From assembly GCA_000467715.1 (NCBI GenBank), contig AJFK01001077.1, forward strand, positions 1 to 64,000: 64,000 nt of DNA. Direction: 5' to 3'. A program made the translations under genes and the position numbers. The stretch is from Hysterium pulicare CBS 123377 (Eukaryota > Ascomycota > Dothideomycetes > Hysteriales > Hysteriaceae). The notes under the pieces were generated by a model. It worked only from the letters and a program-made list of their open reading frames with translations, had not been told where the DNA came from and did not search any database. Position 1 is the first letter of the stretch. Each line of letters opens with the position of its first letter. Positions 32,666 to 43,617 of the stretch are shown piece by piece.

Positions 32666-34315
32666 ACATGCCGACTCGGAAGTGCATCATAAACTGCAGC
32701 ATGAATGGAAGTGCAAATAGGCTTTTGATTGCTGGAGGATATGCTTGCGGATATGCGATCACGTCTGGAAAGGGTAAGAAGGCCCTCAATGCCTACATTG
32801 CCTTCAGATGAAAGACATCACGTCCAAAGCACGCGGTGCCAAGGTGGGACTGATTGTATACAGCCTATTATGCACGCTTTTGGCACGGGAGTGCTGGGAA
32901 CAGCACACAAGGGGATGTCCGGGCTCTCGAATGGCGAAATGATGGGGGTTATCGTCACATCGTCGTCGAAAATGATCTCTACTCTACATGAATAGACGCT
33001 CCACCAGTGAACGGTAACCATTGAGAAGCTCTGGACTCCATCTCAAGATGGATTCCTACACTATAGCAAGGTAATCGTTTTGCTTTTAGTGCTATTGTTG
33101 AGAAGCCAATCGGCGGATGATCCGGTTGCATTTCAATTCTCCTCGGAGAAGGTCATTTCTTCGGGCTCTAATCCTTCAACGAGAAGCCATCAACCTCAAT
33201 GCCGCTTCAACAACACACAGATTGTGCAATCTGATTGTTCTTCACTGGGAGACGCAGTCTAAACAAGCCATCAAGCAGGACTGGAAGCAAAGTCTTTGTG
33301 TTTAGGGTGCAATCGAGGGACTGGTGACCCATGCTTGCCTATATCGATCCGTCTCGCACTGTGAGGTTGAGTTGACAATGGTCAAATACTGATGGATACT
33401 ACGGGCCTTGGATCAGGAGGAAGGAGATATGAGAAAGATAGAAGTAGTAAAATGAACGAGGTATTGGGAGAGATAAACGTTCCATCGGGTGCAGCTCTCG
33501 CCTTACAGCGCTAGTCTAGCGCCCGCAGCATCCACTTCAAAATTCAACATCTCCTTTGAGATTCCGAAGTAGAGTCTCCGCGATAAGAGCAAACCAGCGA
33601 AACTATCACACAATCGAATGAGAAATCCTTTCTGAGTGGCAGCGCAGTTTATTCGGCTGCAGAATTCCGAGGATTCCCGTGGAAAGTCGTATACTTGTAC
33701 ATTTTTGTCTCCACGGCGCAATATTGGCTCGAGACGTCCATTCTCGCGAAGTTGAACATCTCCGCGACAGAGAAAGGCTGACTTAAATATGACGTGCCAA
33801 AGAGAACGCCGAACATTAGAATGCATGGCAAAAGAAAGGTTGGGACGATATGGGTATCTGGATTCGCCAATACTATTTGTTATCGCAAAGATAAGAGATG
33901 CGTCCTCGGAGGATCATCGACACCCCATTTTCTGTTCTTCAAATCGTACGCCGAATTAATCAAAACAGACTCTCTCTCCCCACAGATCTCGCCCTCGCTT
34001 GCCATTTGTCAAGCCATTTTGCACTCCCGCTTATGCACCAAGTTTCTCCGGTCTAAGTGGCTTGTTGTCAGAGCAATGACGAAACCCAAAGTCTCTAAAT
34101 GCTGAACATCGCCTGGCCTTTCCCTACTCTGTAACCGTAATGCTGAGTTGTACATGTAGAATGCGTTATTAGGGTTTTCTTTTGGACGACTACCTGTCTT
34201 ACTTTATACTATCTGCTCTATCTTTCTGCCTGTTCACATGAGCTGAGTAACTTCCATACCTGCTTTTGTCCTTCTATCATATCCCAATCTGGAATCCAAT
34301 CTCTTGGCCTAAATC
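32666..34315. other. Intergenic region upstream of niaD
   Basis: A 1.65-kb gap with no convincing gene. Its right half is the niaD promoter. CCTCGGAG occurs twice, at 33141-33148 inside the palindrome CTCCTCGGAG and at 33904-33911. Candidate GATA sites lie at 33880-33894, and also as CTATC words near 34219 and 34276. A short upstream frame, MTKPKVSKC, starts near 34076. Confidence 0.5.
33880..33911. promoter_or_regulatory. Candidate GATA (AreA/NIT2) and NirA/NIT4 sites of niaD
   Basis: TTATCG at 33880-33885 (CGATAA on the minus strand) and AGATAA at 33889-33894 form a facing pair of HGATAR sites. Just downstream, CCTCGGAG at 33904-33911 reads CTCCGAGG on the minus strand, an exact match to the Aspergillus NirA consensus CTCCGHGG. 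The cluster lies about 405 bp upstream of the niaD start. In Aspergillus and Neurospora nitrate genes, a GATA factor signals nitrogen limitation and the NirA/NIT4 factor signals nitrate. Binding here is inferred. Confidence 0.55.
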
Positions 34316-37159
34316 ATGGGTGTAATGACCGAGGAGGAAAAGGTACACCTTCGCCGTGTAGAAGGCGACCTACCACCCACACCTCCCGAAACAGTGGTTG
34401 ATGGAGACGACTCGAAATCTGTAGACTGCACGGAAGATCTACTGGCAATTCCTCTGCCCCCGCCTACCAAAATACCCACGAAGGTATTAGATGTGGACCT
34501 AAAGACACCAGACGCACATGTTCCAAGAGACCCGCGGCTAATAAGATTGACCGGAGTACATCCTTTCAACGTTGAGGCACCATTGTCAGATTTGTACAAC
34601 GAGGGTTTCTTAACCAGTCCAGAGCTTTTCTACGTCAGGAATCATGGCCCCGTGCCGGCTGTGAGAGATGAAGATATTCCAAATTGGGAGTTCACCGTTG
34701 AGGGGTACGTACTGATCCACTTATTTGGACTGTACCGCTAAGAAGCATCTAGTCTCGTGGACAATCCACTAACTCTTACTTTGAAGCAACTGCTAGCAGA
34801 GTACGAGCAGCAGACATACCCAATCACTCTGGTATGCGCAGGCAACAGGAGGAAAGAACAGAATGTCGTTCGCAAGACTAAAGGGTTTTCGTGGGGACCT
34901 GCAGGTGTATCGACTGCTCTGTTTACCGGTGTGGTAATGTCGGAGGTTATCAAAAGAGCCAAGCCGAAGCGGAAAGCAAGATATGTCTGTATGGAAGGTG
35001 CTGACAAACTGGTAAGTCTTTCAATCCGTTCATGTTGTGATTGCCATGCTGACGTATATTAGCCAAATGGCTATTATGGGACGTCTGTAAAACTCAACTG
35101 GGTCATGGACCGTAATAGGGGTATCATGCTTGCTCATAAGATGAATGGCGAGATGCTGAGACCGGACCACGGACAGCCTCTGCGCGCGGTCATTCCTGGT
35201 CAGATCGGAGGAAGAAGCGTCAAGTGGCTAAAGAAAATCATCCTCACCAGTGAACCAAGCGATAACTGGTACCACATCTATGATAACAGAGTCCTGCCGT
35301 AAGTCTCATGAAATGCATATGCATATCATTATCTGACTCTACTAGAACAATGGTTTCACCGGACGACGCCGCCAACGATCCAGCGTGGTGGAAAGATGAA
35401 CGATATGCGATTTATGACCTAAGTACAAACTCTGCCATTGCTTATCCCGCACACGACGAGCAAATATGTACAGTTGCCGCACCTAATAGTTACCGAGTAA
35501 AGGGTTACGCCTATGGTGGCGGCGGCCGACGAGTTACCAGAGTAGAAGTATCAATAGACAAGGGAAAAACGTGGAGATTGGCCAAGATCGACTATGCAGA
35601 AGACAAATATCGAGAATCTGACATTCAAGAACTCTTCGGCGGCACACTCGACATGTCATGGCGCGAAGCCTCTTTTTGCTGGTGTTTCTGGAACCTCGAT
35701 ATCCCGTTATCTGAGCTTAAGAATACGAAAGATATTCTGGTGCGAGCAATGGATGAGAGTATGAACCTGCAGCCAAGAGATATGTACTGGTCAGTACTCG
35801 GAATGATGAACAATCCCTGGTATCGAGTTGCAGTACATCAAGAGGGTGACTATATCCGGTTTGAACATCCTACGCAGCCCGCCCTTATGCCTGGAGGCTG
35901 GATGGAAAGAGTGAAGAAAGCGGGAGGGAATTTGATCAATGGATACTGGGGTGAAAGAATAGAAGGCGAAGAGCCGGAAGCACCAGTCGCTGAACAAGCA
36001 AAGGAGATCAAGATGGTAAAGGATGGAGTTACCCAAGAAATTACTATTGACGAATTGAGGAAACATGATACCGAAGAATCTCCTTGGTTCGTAGTCAATG
36101 GAGAGGTATACGACGGTACTGCATTCCTCAAAGATCATCCAGGAGGCGCACAGAGTATCATCTCAGCTGCTGGATTGGATAGCACCGATGAATTCATGGC
36201 TATTCGTAAGTCACAGGATCCTAAGACTTTGTAGGTTGATTAGATGCTAATGTCTCACAGACAGCGAGACTGCAAAGGCTATGATGCCTACATACCACAT
36301 CGGCTCACTAGATGAAGCCTCACGGAAAGTTCTCAGCGAAGGAGAAGTCCAAACCGAATCTACTACGCCTCGTCCCGTGTTCTTGGACGGCCGAGTCTGG
36401 AACAAAGCAATCCTCCACTCAAAAGCCGCAGTATCATGGGACACTCGCATCTTCACCTTCAAGCTGGATTACGACGAACAACCGCTCGGTTTACCCACTG
36501 GCCAACATCTAATGATGCGTCTGCGCGACCCCGTAACACGAGAAGCCATCATTCGAAGTTACACGCCTATATCCGAAACCACGAAAAAGGGATACTGCGA
36601 TGTCCTAGTCAAAGTCTACTTCGACACCAAATCGCGCGCAGGTGGCAAGATGACGAAAGCCATGGACGCACTTCCAATAGGTCACTTCGTCGATTTCAAA
36701 GGCCCCATCGGCAAATTCGAGTACCACGGCCGGGGTCTCTGCTCCGTGAACGGCGTCAAGCGGAATGTCAAACGCTTCTTCATGATCTGTGGCGGGTCGG
36801 GCATAACGCCGATCTTCCAAGTCTTCCGGGCCATTATGCAAGATAAAGAAGATCGTACAACGTGCGTTGTCCTCGATGGCAATCGCCTCGTTGAAGATAT
36901 TCTCTGTAAAGAAGATCTGGATGTCTTTGCTAGGGATAACGTCGATAGGTGTAAGTTACTGTATACACTTACGCAGGGCCCAGATGACTGGACTGGGTTA
37001 AGAGGGCGGATTGCGGGACCTTTACTTAAAGAACACTGTACGAGGGGTGAGGGTGGTGATAGCCTCGTCCTCATCTGTGGCCCGGAGGCTCTGGAAAAGG
37101 CTGCTCATGCTTCGTTGAATGAGCTAGGGTGGCCGGATGAGGATTTGTTGTTCTTCTGA
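34316..37159 (+). CDS. niaD: Nitrate reductase (NADPH)
   Basis: Five exons (34316-34704, 34753-35011, 35063-35298, 35346-36205, 36261-37159) give exactly 881 codons, 880 residues, the normal length. Domains in order are: Mo-molybdopterin domain, with the Mo-ligating Cys in LVCAGNRRKEQ near residue 158; the dimerisation domain (about 310-450); a cytochrome b5 domain with the heme motif KDHPGGAQSI near residue 558 and the second heme His in FMAIHSETA near 582; and a ferredoxin-reductase-type FAD/NADPH module with IIRSYTPISE near 680, MICGGSGITP and the nucleotide-binding ICGPE near 853, ending DEDLLFF. The enzyme reduces nitrate to nitrite in the cytosol. All introns are 48-55 nt. It sits 991 bp upstream of niiA in the same orientation, making a tandem nitrate assimilation pair. 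Confidence 0.97.
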
Positions 37160-38150
37160 ATGTAGGCATGGCAGGAGGAGGTTGTACGAAGCATCTGCAT
37201 GGGCGGCGTTATGTTGCACAGCGCAGGAAGCAGCTGGATGCCTTTGTATTATGGACATGTTTTTATTTTCTATATATACATACTCCATAGTTCAATTTAC
37301 ACACCCGCCTTGCAAACCTCTCACTCTCTTGTCATCCGAACCTCTACCATAATCCACCTCCCAAATCCCATATCAGAACCTCTGTATCCCAATATATCTA
37401 AAATGACGATACACCTCTTCCATGTCATTTCCCCCACAAAACCAGGCTGGCAAAGATGACCGGAGAAGCACCTCCGCATGCGTCCCACAAAAACCCCCGA
37501 TAGCGAACTTATCGTGCACAGACCACCGCAAAGCTTAGCACCACCGAAAAAGAGTGGCCTTATCGGCATCGCCTTTGACGACATTGTGCCATGCAGCTTT
37601 ACTCCTTTCTCCGGGGAGAAACGTCGATTCTGGGAATCCCTGATGCTGATTTGCGAGGGACCCGCGGCGCGAGGAAATGCTGTCTGGCGCCACTGTGGTG
37701 GGTTGGCGGGGGTCTTGGAGACGTCGCGGTAGCTGTATCTCTTACGGGACATGTGGTAGATGCGCGGATAAATCAATTTGGTGAGAGTTGGTTGTTGCGC
37801 TGGTGTTACTCTAGTGACTTTCTTTTGAGGCTGGGGAGAAGCTACTGATCTGCTACCCTTACTCTCTACCTCTCTTTCTCTGAGTATCCTCAGCTTTTCT
37901 TCCTTTGTAAGCTGTGTGGGACTGAGTGTGATTGCTTCATCTGGAGGGAATTGGCTTTGTCATACCAATTCCTCTTCCACTCGTCCTCGTAATACCTACG
38001 CTCACTCTGACGCTCCTACTACTTTTTCCTTCTGGTGTGCCGTGTACTTGGCCTCGGAACATATACTGGACCGAGACGCTGCATTGGAGAGGAACCCATA
38101 TACCCTACTCGATCTCTTAAGCTCCAGAGCTTGAGCAATTGAGCTTCAGC
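37160..38150. promoter_or_regulatory. niaD-niiA intergenic region with niiA promoter
   Basis: A 991-bp gap. TTATCG at 37509-37514 and at 37560-37565 are two CGATAA (HGATAR) sites on the minus strand, 51 bp apart. CTCCGGGG at 37609-37616 differs from the NirA consensus CTCCGHGG only at the H position. A CT-rich tract precedes the niiA start. The open frames here are random in composition. Confidence 0.5.
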
Positions 38151-41100
38151 ATGTCGAATAGCGAGTGGAACGACGCCGAAGCGAACAAGCTTCCTGAAAC
38201 CGTAGCGGGATTGGAGACGCACAATGAGATCCCCAAAGATACGAAGAGGAAGAGGGTTGTGGTCGTGGGGTTGGGAATGGTGGGGATTTCTTTCATGTGA
38301 GTTTCGCTAACTTTCAGCTTCCAGAGATTTGGAGATGAGGATCGCTGATCGGTGGGTAGTGAGAAACTTATGAAATTAGATGTCAAGCGCCGCGAGTACG
38401 ATGTCATAGTCATTGGAGAGGAACCACATCTAGCGTACAACCGCGTCGGCTTGACGAGTTTCTTCCAGCACAGGCAGGTGGAAAACCTGTATCTTAATCC
38501 GAAAGAATGGGTGGGTGGCTCCAATTACCCTTTGTGTACGAGAGAGGATATGACTGACAGTATGGCTTCCACAGTACTCGTCCATGCCCGAAGGCTCCCT
38601 AAACTACCACCTCAACTCCCTCGTAACCGAAATCCACCAAGACCAGAAACTCGTCAAGACGTCCGCCGGCGACACCGTCCCCTATGATATCCTCGTTCTG
38701 GCAACCGGCTCCGATGCCGTCCTTCCTCGACATACACCCGGTCACGACGCTAAGGGCGTATTCGTATACCGCACAATCGATGATCTGCAGAAGTTAATTG
38801 AGTTCGCGGCAACAAGGAAAGGCACAACGGGAGCGGTTGTCGGAGGCGGGCTATTGGGCCTTGAAGCTGCAAAGGCAATGATGGACCTTGAGGATTTTGG
38901 GAAGGTCAAACTTATAGAGAGGAATAGGTGGGTCCTGTCGAGACAACTTGATGGTGATGCGGGTGGAATGGTTGTAGAACAAGTCCAAGCGCTTGGTTTA
39001 GATGTGTTGCTTAGCAAGCGTGTCGGAAAGATACTCACAGCCGAGGATAAATCTGTGAAAGGCGTTGTATTCGAAGATGGTGAGGAGATGGAGTGCTCGT
39101 GTATATGCTTTGCGGTAATTTCCAACGCCACATCTAAACCCTCGTACAGTTGCTGACTTTCTTAGATCGGTATCAAAGCTCGCGATGAGCTTGCGCGAAA
39201 AGCAGGTATCAAATGTGCAGATCGGGGAACTGGCATAGTGATCGGACCTGATCTTTCCACTTCCGCACCAGATATCTACGCCATCGGCGAATGCGCCAGC
39301 TGGGAGAATCAAACGTATGGTCTGATTGCGCCGGGTATCGAAATGGCAGATGTCCTCGCCTTCAACCTCACCCAGGCGAAAGCACACTCCCCTCGAAAGT
39401 TCAAACGGCCGGATCTCAGCACAAAGCTCAAACTACTAGGAGTCGAAGTCGCTAGTTTTGGAGACTTCTTCGCCGACCGTGATGGCCCTAAGGATATGCC
39501 TAGGCGGGCAGCAGCAGGCAGGAAGCAAAGTACTTCTGAGAACACAGATCGCGTTAAGAATCTGACTGATGGACCAGCACCCCCGCCTGTCAAGGCTCTG
39601 ACATATAAGGACCCGTTCCAGCAGGTGTATAAGAAGTATCTTTTCACCATGGATGGGAAGTACTTGCTTGGAGGGATGATGATTGGTGATACGAAAGATT
39701 ATGTGAAGTTAGTGCCGATGGTGAAGAATCGGAAACAGTTGGAGATTCAGCCAAGTGAGCTTATTATTGGAGCGCAGAAGGGTGATGATGATGGTGATGA
39801 TCTGTAAGTGACGCACTTATTCACTGTGATGCTTCGAACTAACCTTTGTAGTGATGATGATACTCAGATCTGCTCGTGCCACAACGTGTTGAAGGGCGAT
39901 GTAGTCAGGTCTGTTAAAGACGGAACTTGCAAGAGCATTGGCGACGTCAAGTCTTGCACAAAAGCAGGAACTGGATGCGGAGGATGCATGCCTCTAGTGC
40001 AAACCATATTCAACAAGACCATGTCGTCTATGGGCCAAGAAGTAAAGAATCATCTCTGCCCGCACTTCGAGTATTCCCGCGCGGATCTCTTCAACATCAT
40101 CTACGTCAAGAAACTCAAGGAATTCGCGGATGTAATGAAAGAATGTGGGAAAGACCCCAATTCACTGGGCTGCGAAGCTTGCAAACCAACTATTGGCTCC
40201 ATTATCGCCTCCCTCTTCAACAAACATCTCCTCGATGAATCACGCAGAGGTCTGCAAGATACCAATGACCGCTTCTTAGCCAACATCCAACGCAACGGCA
40301 CATTCTCCGTTATCCCTCGTGTCGCAGCTGGTGAAATAACCCCCGAAAAACTTATCATCATTGGTACCGTAGCTAAGAAATACGGCCTTTACTGTAAGAT
40401 CACCGGCGGTCAACGAATCGATATGTTCGGCGCCAAGAAGCAAGACCTCGTCGCTATCTGGGAAGAACTTGTCGACGGTGGCATGGAATCTGGCCATGCG
40501 TATGCCAAATCTCTTCGAACTGTCAAATCATGCGTTGGTACGACATGGTGTCGATTCGGTATCGGTGACAGCGTAGGCATGGCTGTGCGACTTGAAGAAC
40601 GATACAAATCCATCCGCTCACCGCACAAGATCAAAGGTGGTGTATCCGGATGCGTTCGAGAATGCGCTGAAGCTCAGAACAAAGATTTCGGTCTCATTGC
40701 TACAGAGAAAGGCTTCAACATATTCGTGGGCGGCAACGGAGGCGCGAAACCCCGTCACTCGGAAATCCTAGCCAAAGACGTACCCCCCGACGACGTGATA
40801 CCCATCCTGGACCGCTACCTTTCTTTCTATATCCGCACAGCCGACAAGCTTCAACGCACGGCGCGATGGATCGAGAATCTGCCCGGCGGGATAAAGTACC
40901 TTCAAGAAGTGATTCTAGAAGACAAACTAGGCATCTGCGCTGATCTCGAAAAGCAAATGGAAGACCTAGTCTCCAGCTACTTCTGCGAATGGACCGAAGT
41001 AATCAAGAACCCCGCCCGCCGCGCCCTCTTCTCCCAATTCGCAAACACCTCCGAAACCATCACCGATACCATCGAGCCAACCATCGAACGAGGCCAACAA

Positions 41101-41739
41101 CGCCCATCCTACTGGCCCAAAGACTCCGCAAAAGAAGACTTCCGCGGCACAAAATGGACAAGCCTATCTTGGCAACCCATCCTCCAAGCCTCGCACTTCA
41201 AAGACACCCCCACCGGCGACAGCCAAGCCATCAAGCGCGGCGACACGCAACTGGCCGTCTTCAAGATCCGCGGCAAGTACTACTGCACGCAGCAGATGTG
41301 CCCACACAAGCGCGCCTTCGCGCTCTCGGACGGCCTCATCGGCGACGACCTCCCGAACGACAAACTCTGGGTCTCGTGCCCGTTCCACAAACGCAACTAC
41401 GAACTCGCGGGCCCGGAGGCCGGGAAATGCGGAAATGACCCTGAAGTCAATATTGCGGTTTTTGAGGCCGAGGAGAGGGCCGATGGGTGGGTTTATGTTA
41501 AGTTGCCCGGTGTCGAGGAGTTGGATGCCGTGTTGGGGACCGAGAGGTGGAGGGTTAAGAAGAGTGAGACGACGGATCCGTATGAGGCGCTGGATAAGAA
41601 GTTGGAGGCTATGCAGGGGAAGGAGAAGGGGAGGAAGGCTACGATGGTTAGTCATCTTGAGGGAGGGTTGGGGCAGAAGGGGAAGGCGGCGATGATTTTG
41701 GCGGGGGGTGAGAGGGGGGCTGGAGGGTTGGATTGGTAG
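38151..41739 (+). CDS. niiA: Nitrite reductase (NAD(P)H, siroheme)
   Basis: Five exons (38151-38296, 38360-38510, 38575-39114, 39166-39803, 39852-41739) give exactly 1,121 codons. Domains in order are: FAD-binding Rossmann fold ([10 protein letters not shown], residues about 33-45); NAD(P)H-binding fold ([15 protein letters not shown], about 184-198); a BFD-type [2Fe-2S] domain ([10 protein letters not shown] to CGGCMP, about 499-535); and the siroheme/[4Fe-4S] reductase domain, whose cluster ligands are visible as C-x5-C in [11 protein letters not shown] and C-x3-C in [10 protein letters not shown] (about 718-762). A C-terminal Rieske-type module has [12 protein letters not shown] and [11 protein letters not shown] (C-x-H and C-x2-H). 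The enzyme reduces nitrite to ammonium, completing the pathway begun by niaD. The end is Lys/Gly-rich. All splice sites keep the frame. Confidence 0.97.
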
Positions 41740-42522
41740 GGTTGGGTTAGGGTAGTCTAGTTGAGGAGAGTCTGTTTCACGAGATTGAGCGTTTGGGGTT
41801 GGGTGCTTAGATTAGGGGTCTTTTTGCTCTTTTTGTCGAAAAGATTGAGTTTGTAGATTATATTCAACGCATATCATCATCTCAACCTGGGCTCTCAGTT
41901 TGCAAACAACTGTTTTTTGTTTGACTTGACTGCTATGCTATGCTAATACCCCGTTGCATGCCATTCCAGCAAATGCAGCATATACTTTTTCCTATTCGCG
42001 TTGCGTAAGGCCCAACGGTACGTATACGCTGCGACTGTAGCGAAACGACAGAAAGAGTAGGGCCATGCTACGCTACGTATAGAAAACCCAGAGAGAGACA
42101 TGATTGCCCCGTACCGTAGAAGAAGAAAAGATAACCACAACGCCGGATGATTGCATCTGTGAGATGTTGTGTTTGCCAACACCAGATATGCATTTTGATG
42201 GTTTGCCGTTTCCACCAGCGCCATGCTCGACATGAAGATTCGGTGATGAAATGGTGAATGCAGAACATCTTGCTGGGTATGGCTGTGACAGTTATGACAG
42301 CGAGTATGCCATATGAATGTGTCATGTCATGCCAACAAGAATGGATGGGAGGAAGGAATAAACTGGGAGAAAAGAATGTGGTGGGAAAAGAAAGAAAAAC
42401 AAAATATTTACCCGATGCATATGATGAAGATCCCAGCTAGGATCCGTCGATATCGCCGCACATGAAGTAGGCGAAGAAAGTCGATAGACGAAGCTGAGCT
42501 CGCAAGTACGAAAAGAAGACGT
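41740..42522. other. Convergent intergenic spacer
   Basis: A 783-bp region between the niiA stop and the stop of the converging Myb-like gene. It begins T/G-rich and becomes A/G-rich near 42340-42420. No gene or repeat is supported. Confidence 0.5.
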
Positions 42523-43617
42523 TCAGACTTCCTCCTGGGGTTCGTCCTTGACACCACCATCAGACGACGCCTGCTGAGAAGCCTCCTCAGCACCATCAGT
42601 CGAACCACCAGCCGCAGTAGCAGGCCCAGCCGCAACCGCAGAGGCAGCCTCATCACTCAACTTCTTAAACTGCTTCTGAATTGTAGCAGTCGAATAAGCC
42701 TCCGCGCCATCCTCCTCCATAGCCTTCTTAACCATGTCCCACTTCTCGCGCTCGATGCGCTCCATGACCTTCTTGTACGCCGACATGAGCCTGTCCTGGT
42801 CCTCCTTCTTCATCTGCGTGATGTTGGCTTTGAGGCGCGAGTAGCGGTTCGGCAGCGTCGATTTGCCCGGCATCTCGCCCGTCGCGTCTTTCCAGGCCGC
42901 GTTGATCTCGGACCAGGATTTGCCGCTGTCTTTCATGTTGAGGAGCATGCGGTCGGCTTGGCTGAGCTCTTCCATTGAGGTGGCGATTTTCATCGAGGCC
43001 TGGTGGGGATGTTAGTGAAATTGGATATGGAAGCGGGGTACGCTGGGGTGGGGAATTGGTGATGGTGATGGTATTGTTGGCTTTGTGGTGATGTGCAGCT
43101 CTTGAGAGAACGCCGCAACCTGCGTTTGGCTGACGGGTTATGGGATGAGATCTTTGAAACTTACATTGACCTTCTTGGGAGTCTATCGAGCAGTTAGGTT
43201 TCAAGTCTCGAAGTCATTACGTGGGGCAACTGCTTCACTTACCTTGCGTTTCTTGCTTGGAGATCCGGTCTCGCCATCTTCCTCTTCGTTGTCGTCGGCA
43301 GATCTCTTGGTAGCAGACTTTGGGGTCTTTGGAGTCTTGGGAGTCTTGGCGGCCTTAGGAGTCTTTGGCGTCTTTGGCGTCTTCGCAGCCTTGGGCTCCT
43401 TGCCCTTGCGGCCTTTTGGAGTGGCAGGAGCGGCAGGAGCGTCACCGTTGACACCCTCAGCGTCGCTGTCCTCAGCCTTGATGGCAGTTGCCTCGGGCTC
43501 AGGAGTGGGAGTCTTTTGAGTCTCAACTGTAGAAAGCTGCGAGGCCTCAGAGTCAGGAATAGATGCCATGAGCTCTTGGGCGACCGGCGCTGGGGAAAGG
43601 ACAGCTGCTGAAGACAT
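42523..43617 (-). CDS. Lysine-rich Myb/SANT-like nuclear protein with microexon
   Basis: Three exons on the minus strand (43617-43243, 43182-43165, 42999-42523) give 289 residues. The middle exon is only 18 nt (TPKKVN) but has a GTAAGT donor, and both introns preserve phase 0. The N-terminal third contains a histone-H1-like TPK tandem (repeats of AKTPKTPKTPK) and a likely nuclear localisation signal, SPSKKRK. The central region reads SQADRMLLNMKDSGKSWSEI, then NAAWKDATGEMPGKSTLPNR, the pattern of a fungal Myb/SANT-like DNA-binding domain. The Lys-rich coil KKVMERIEREKWDMVKKAME follows, and the C-terminus is Ala/Ser/Glu-rich. It probably binds chromatin. No named orthologue is recognised. Confidence 0.88.
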
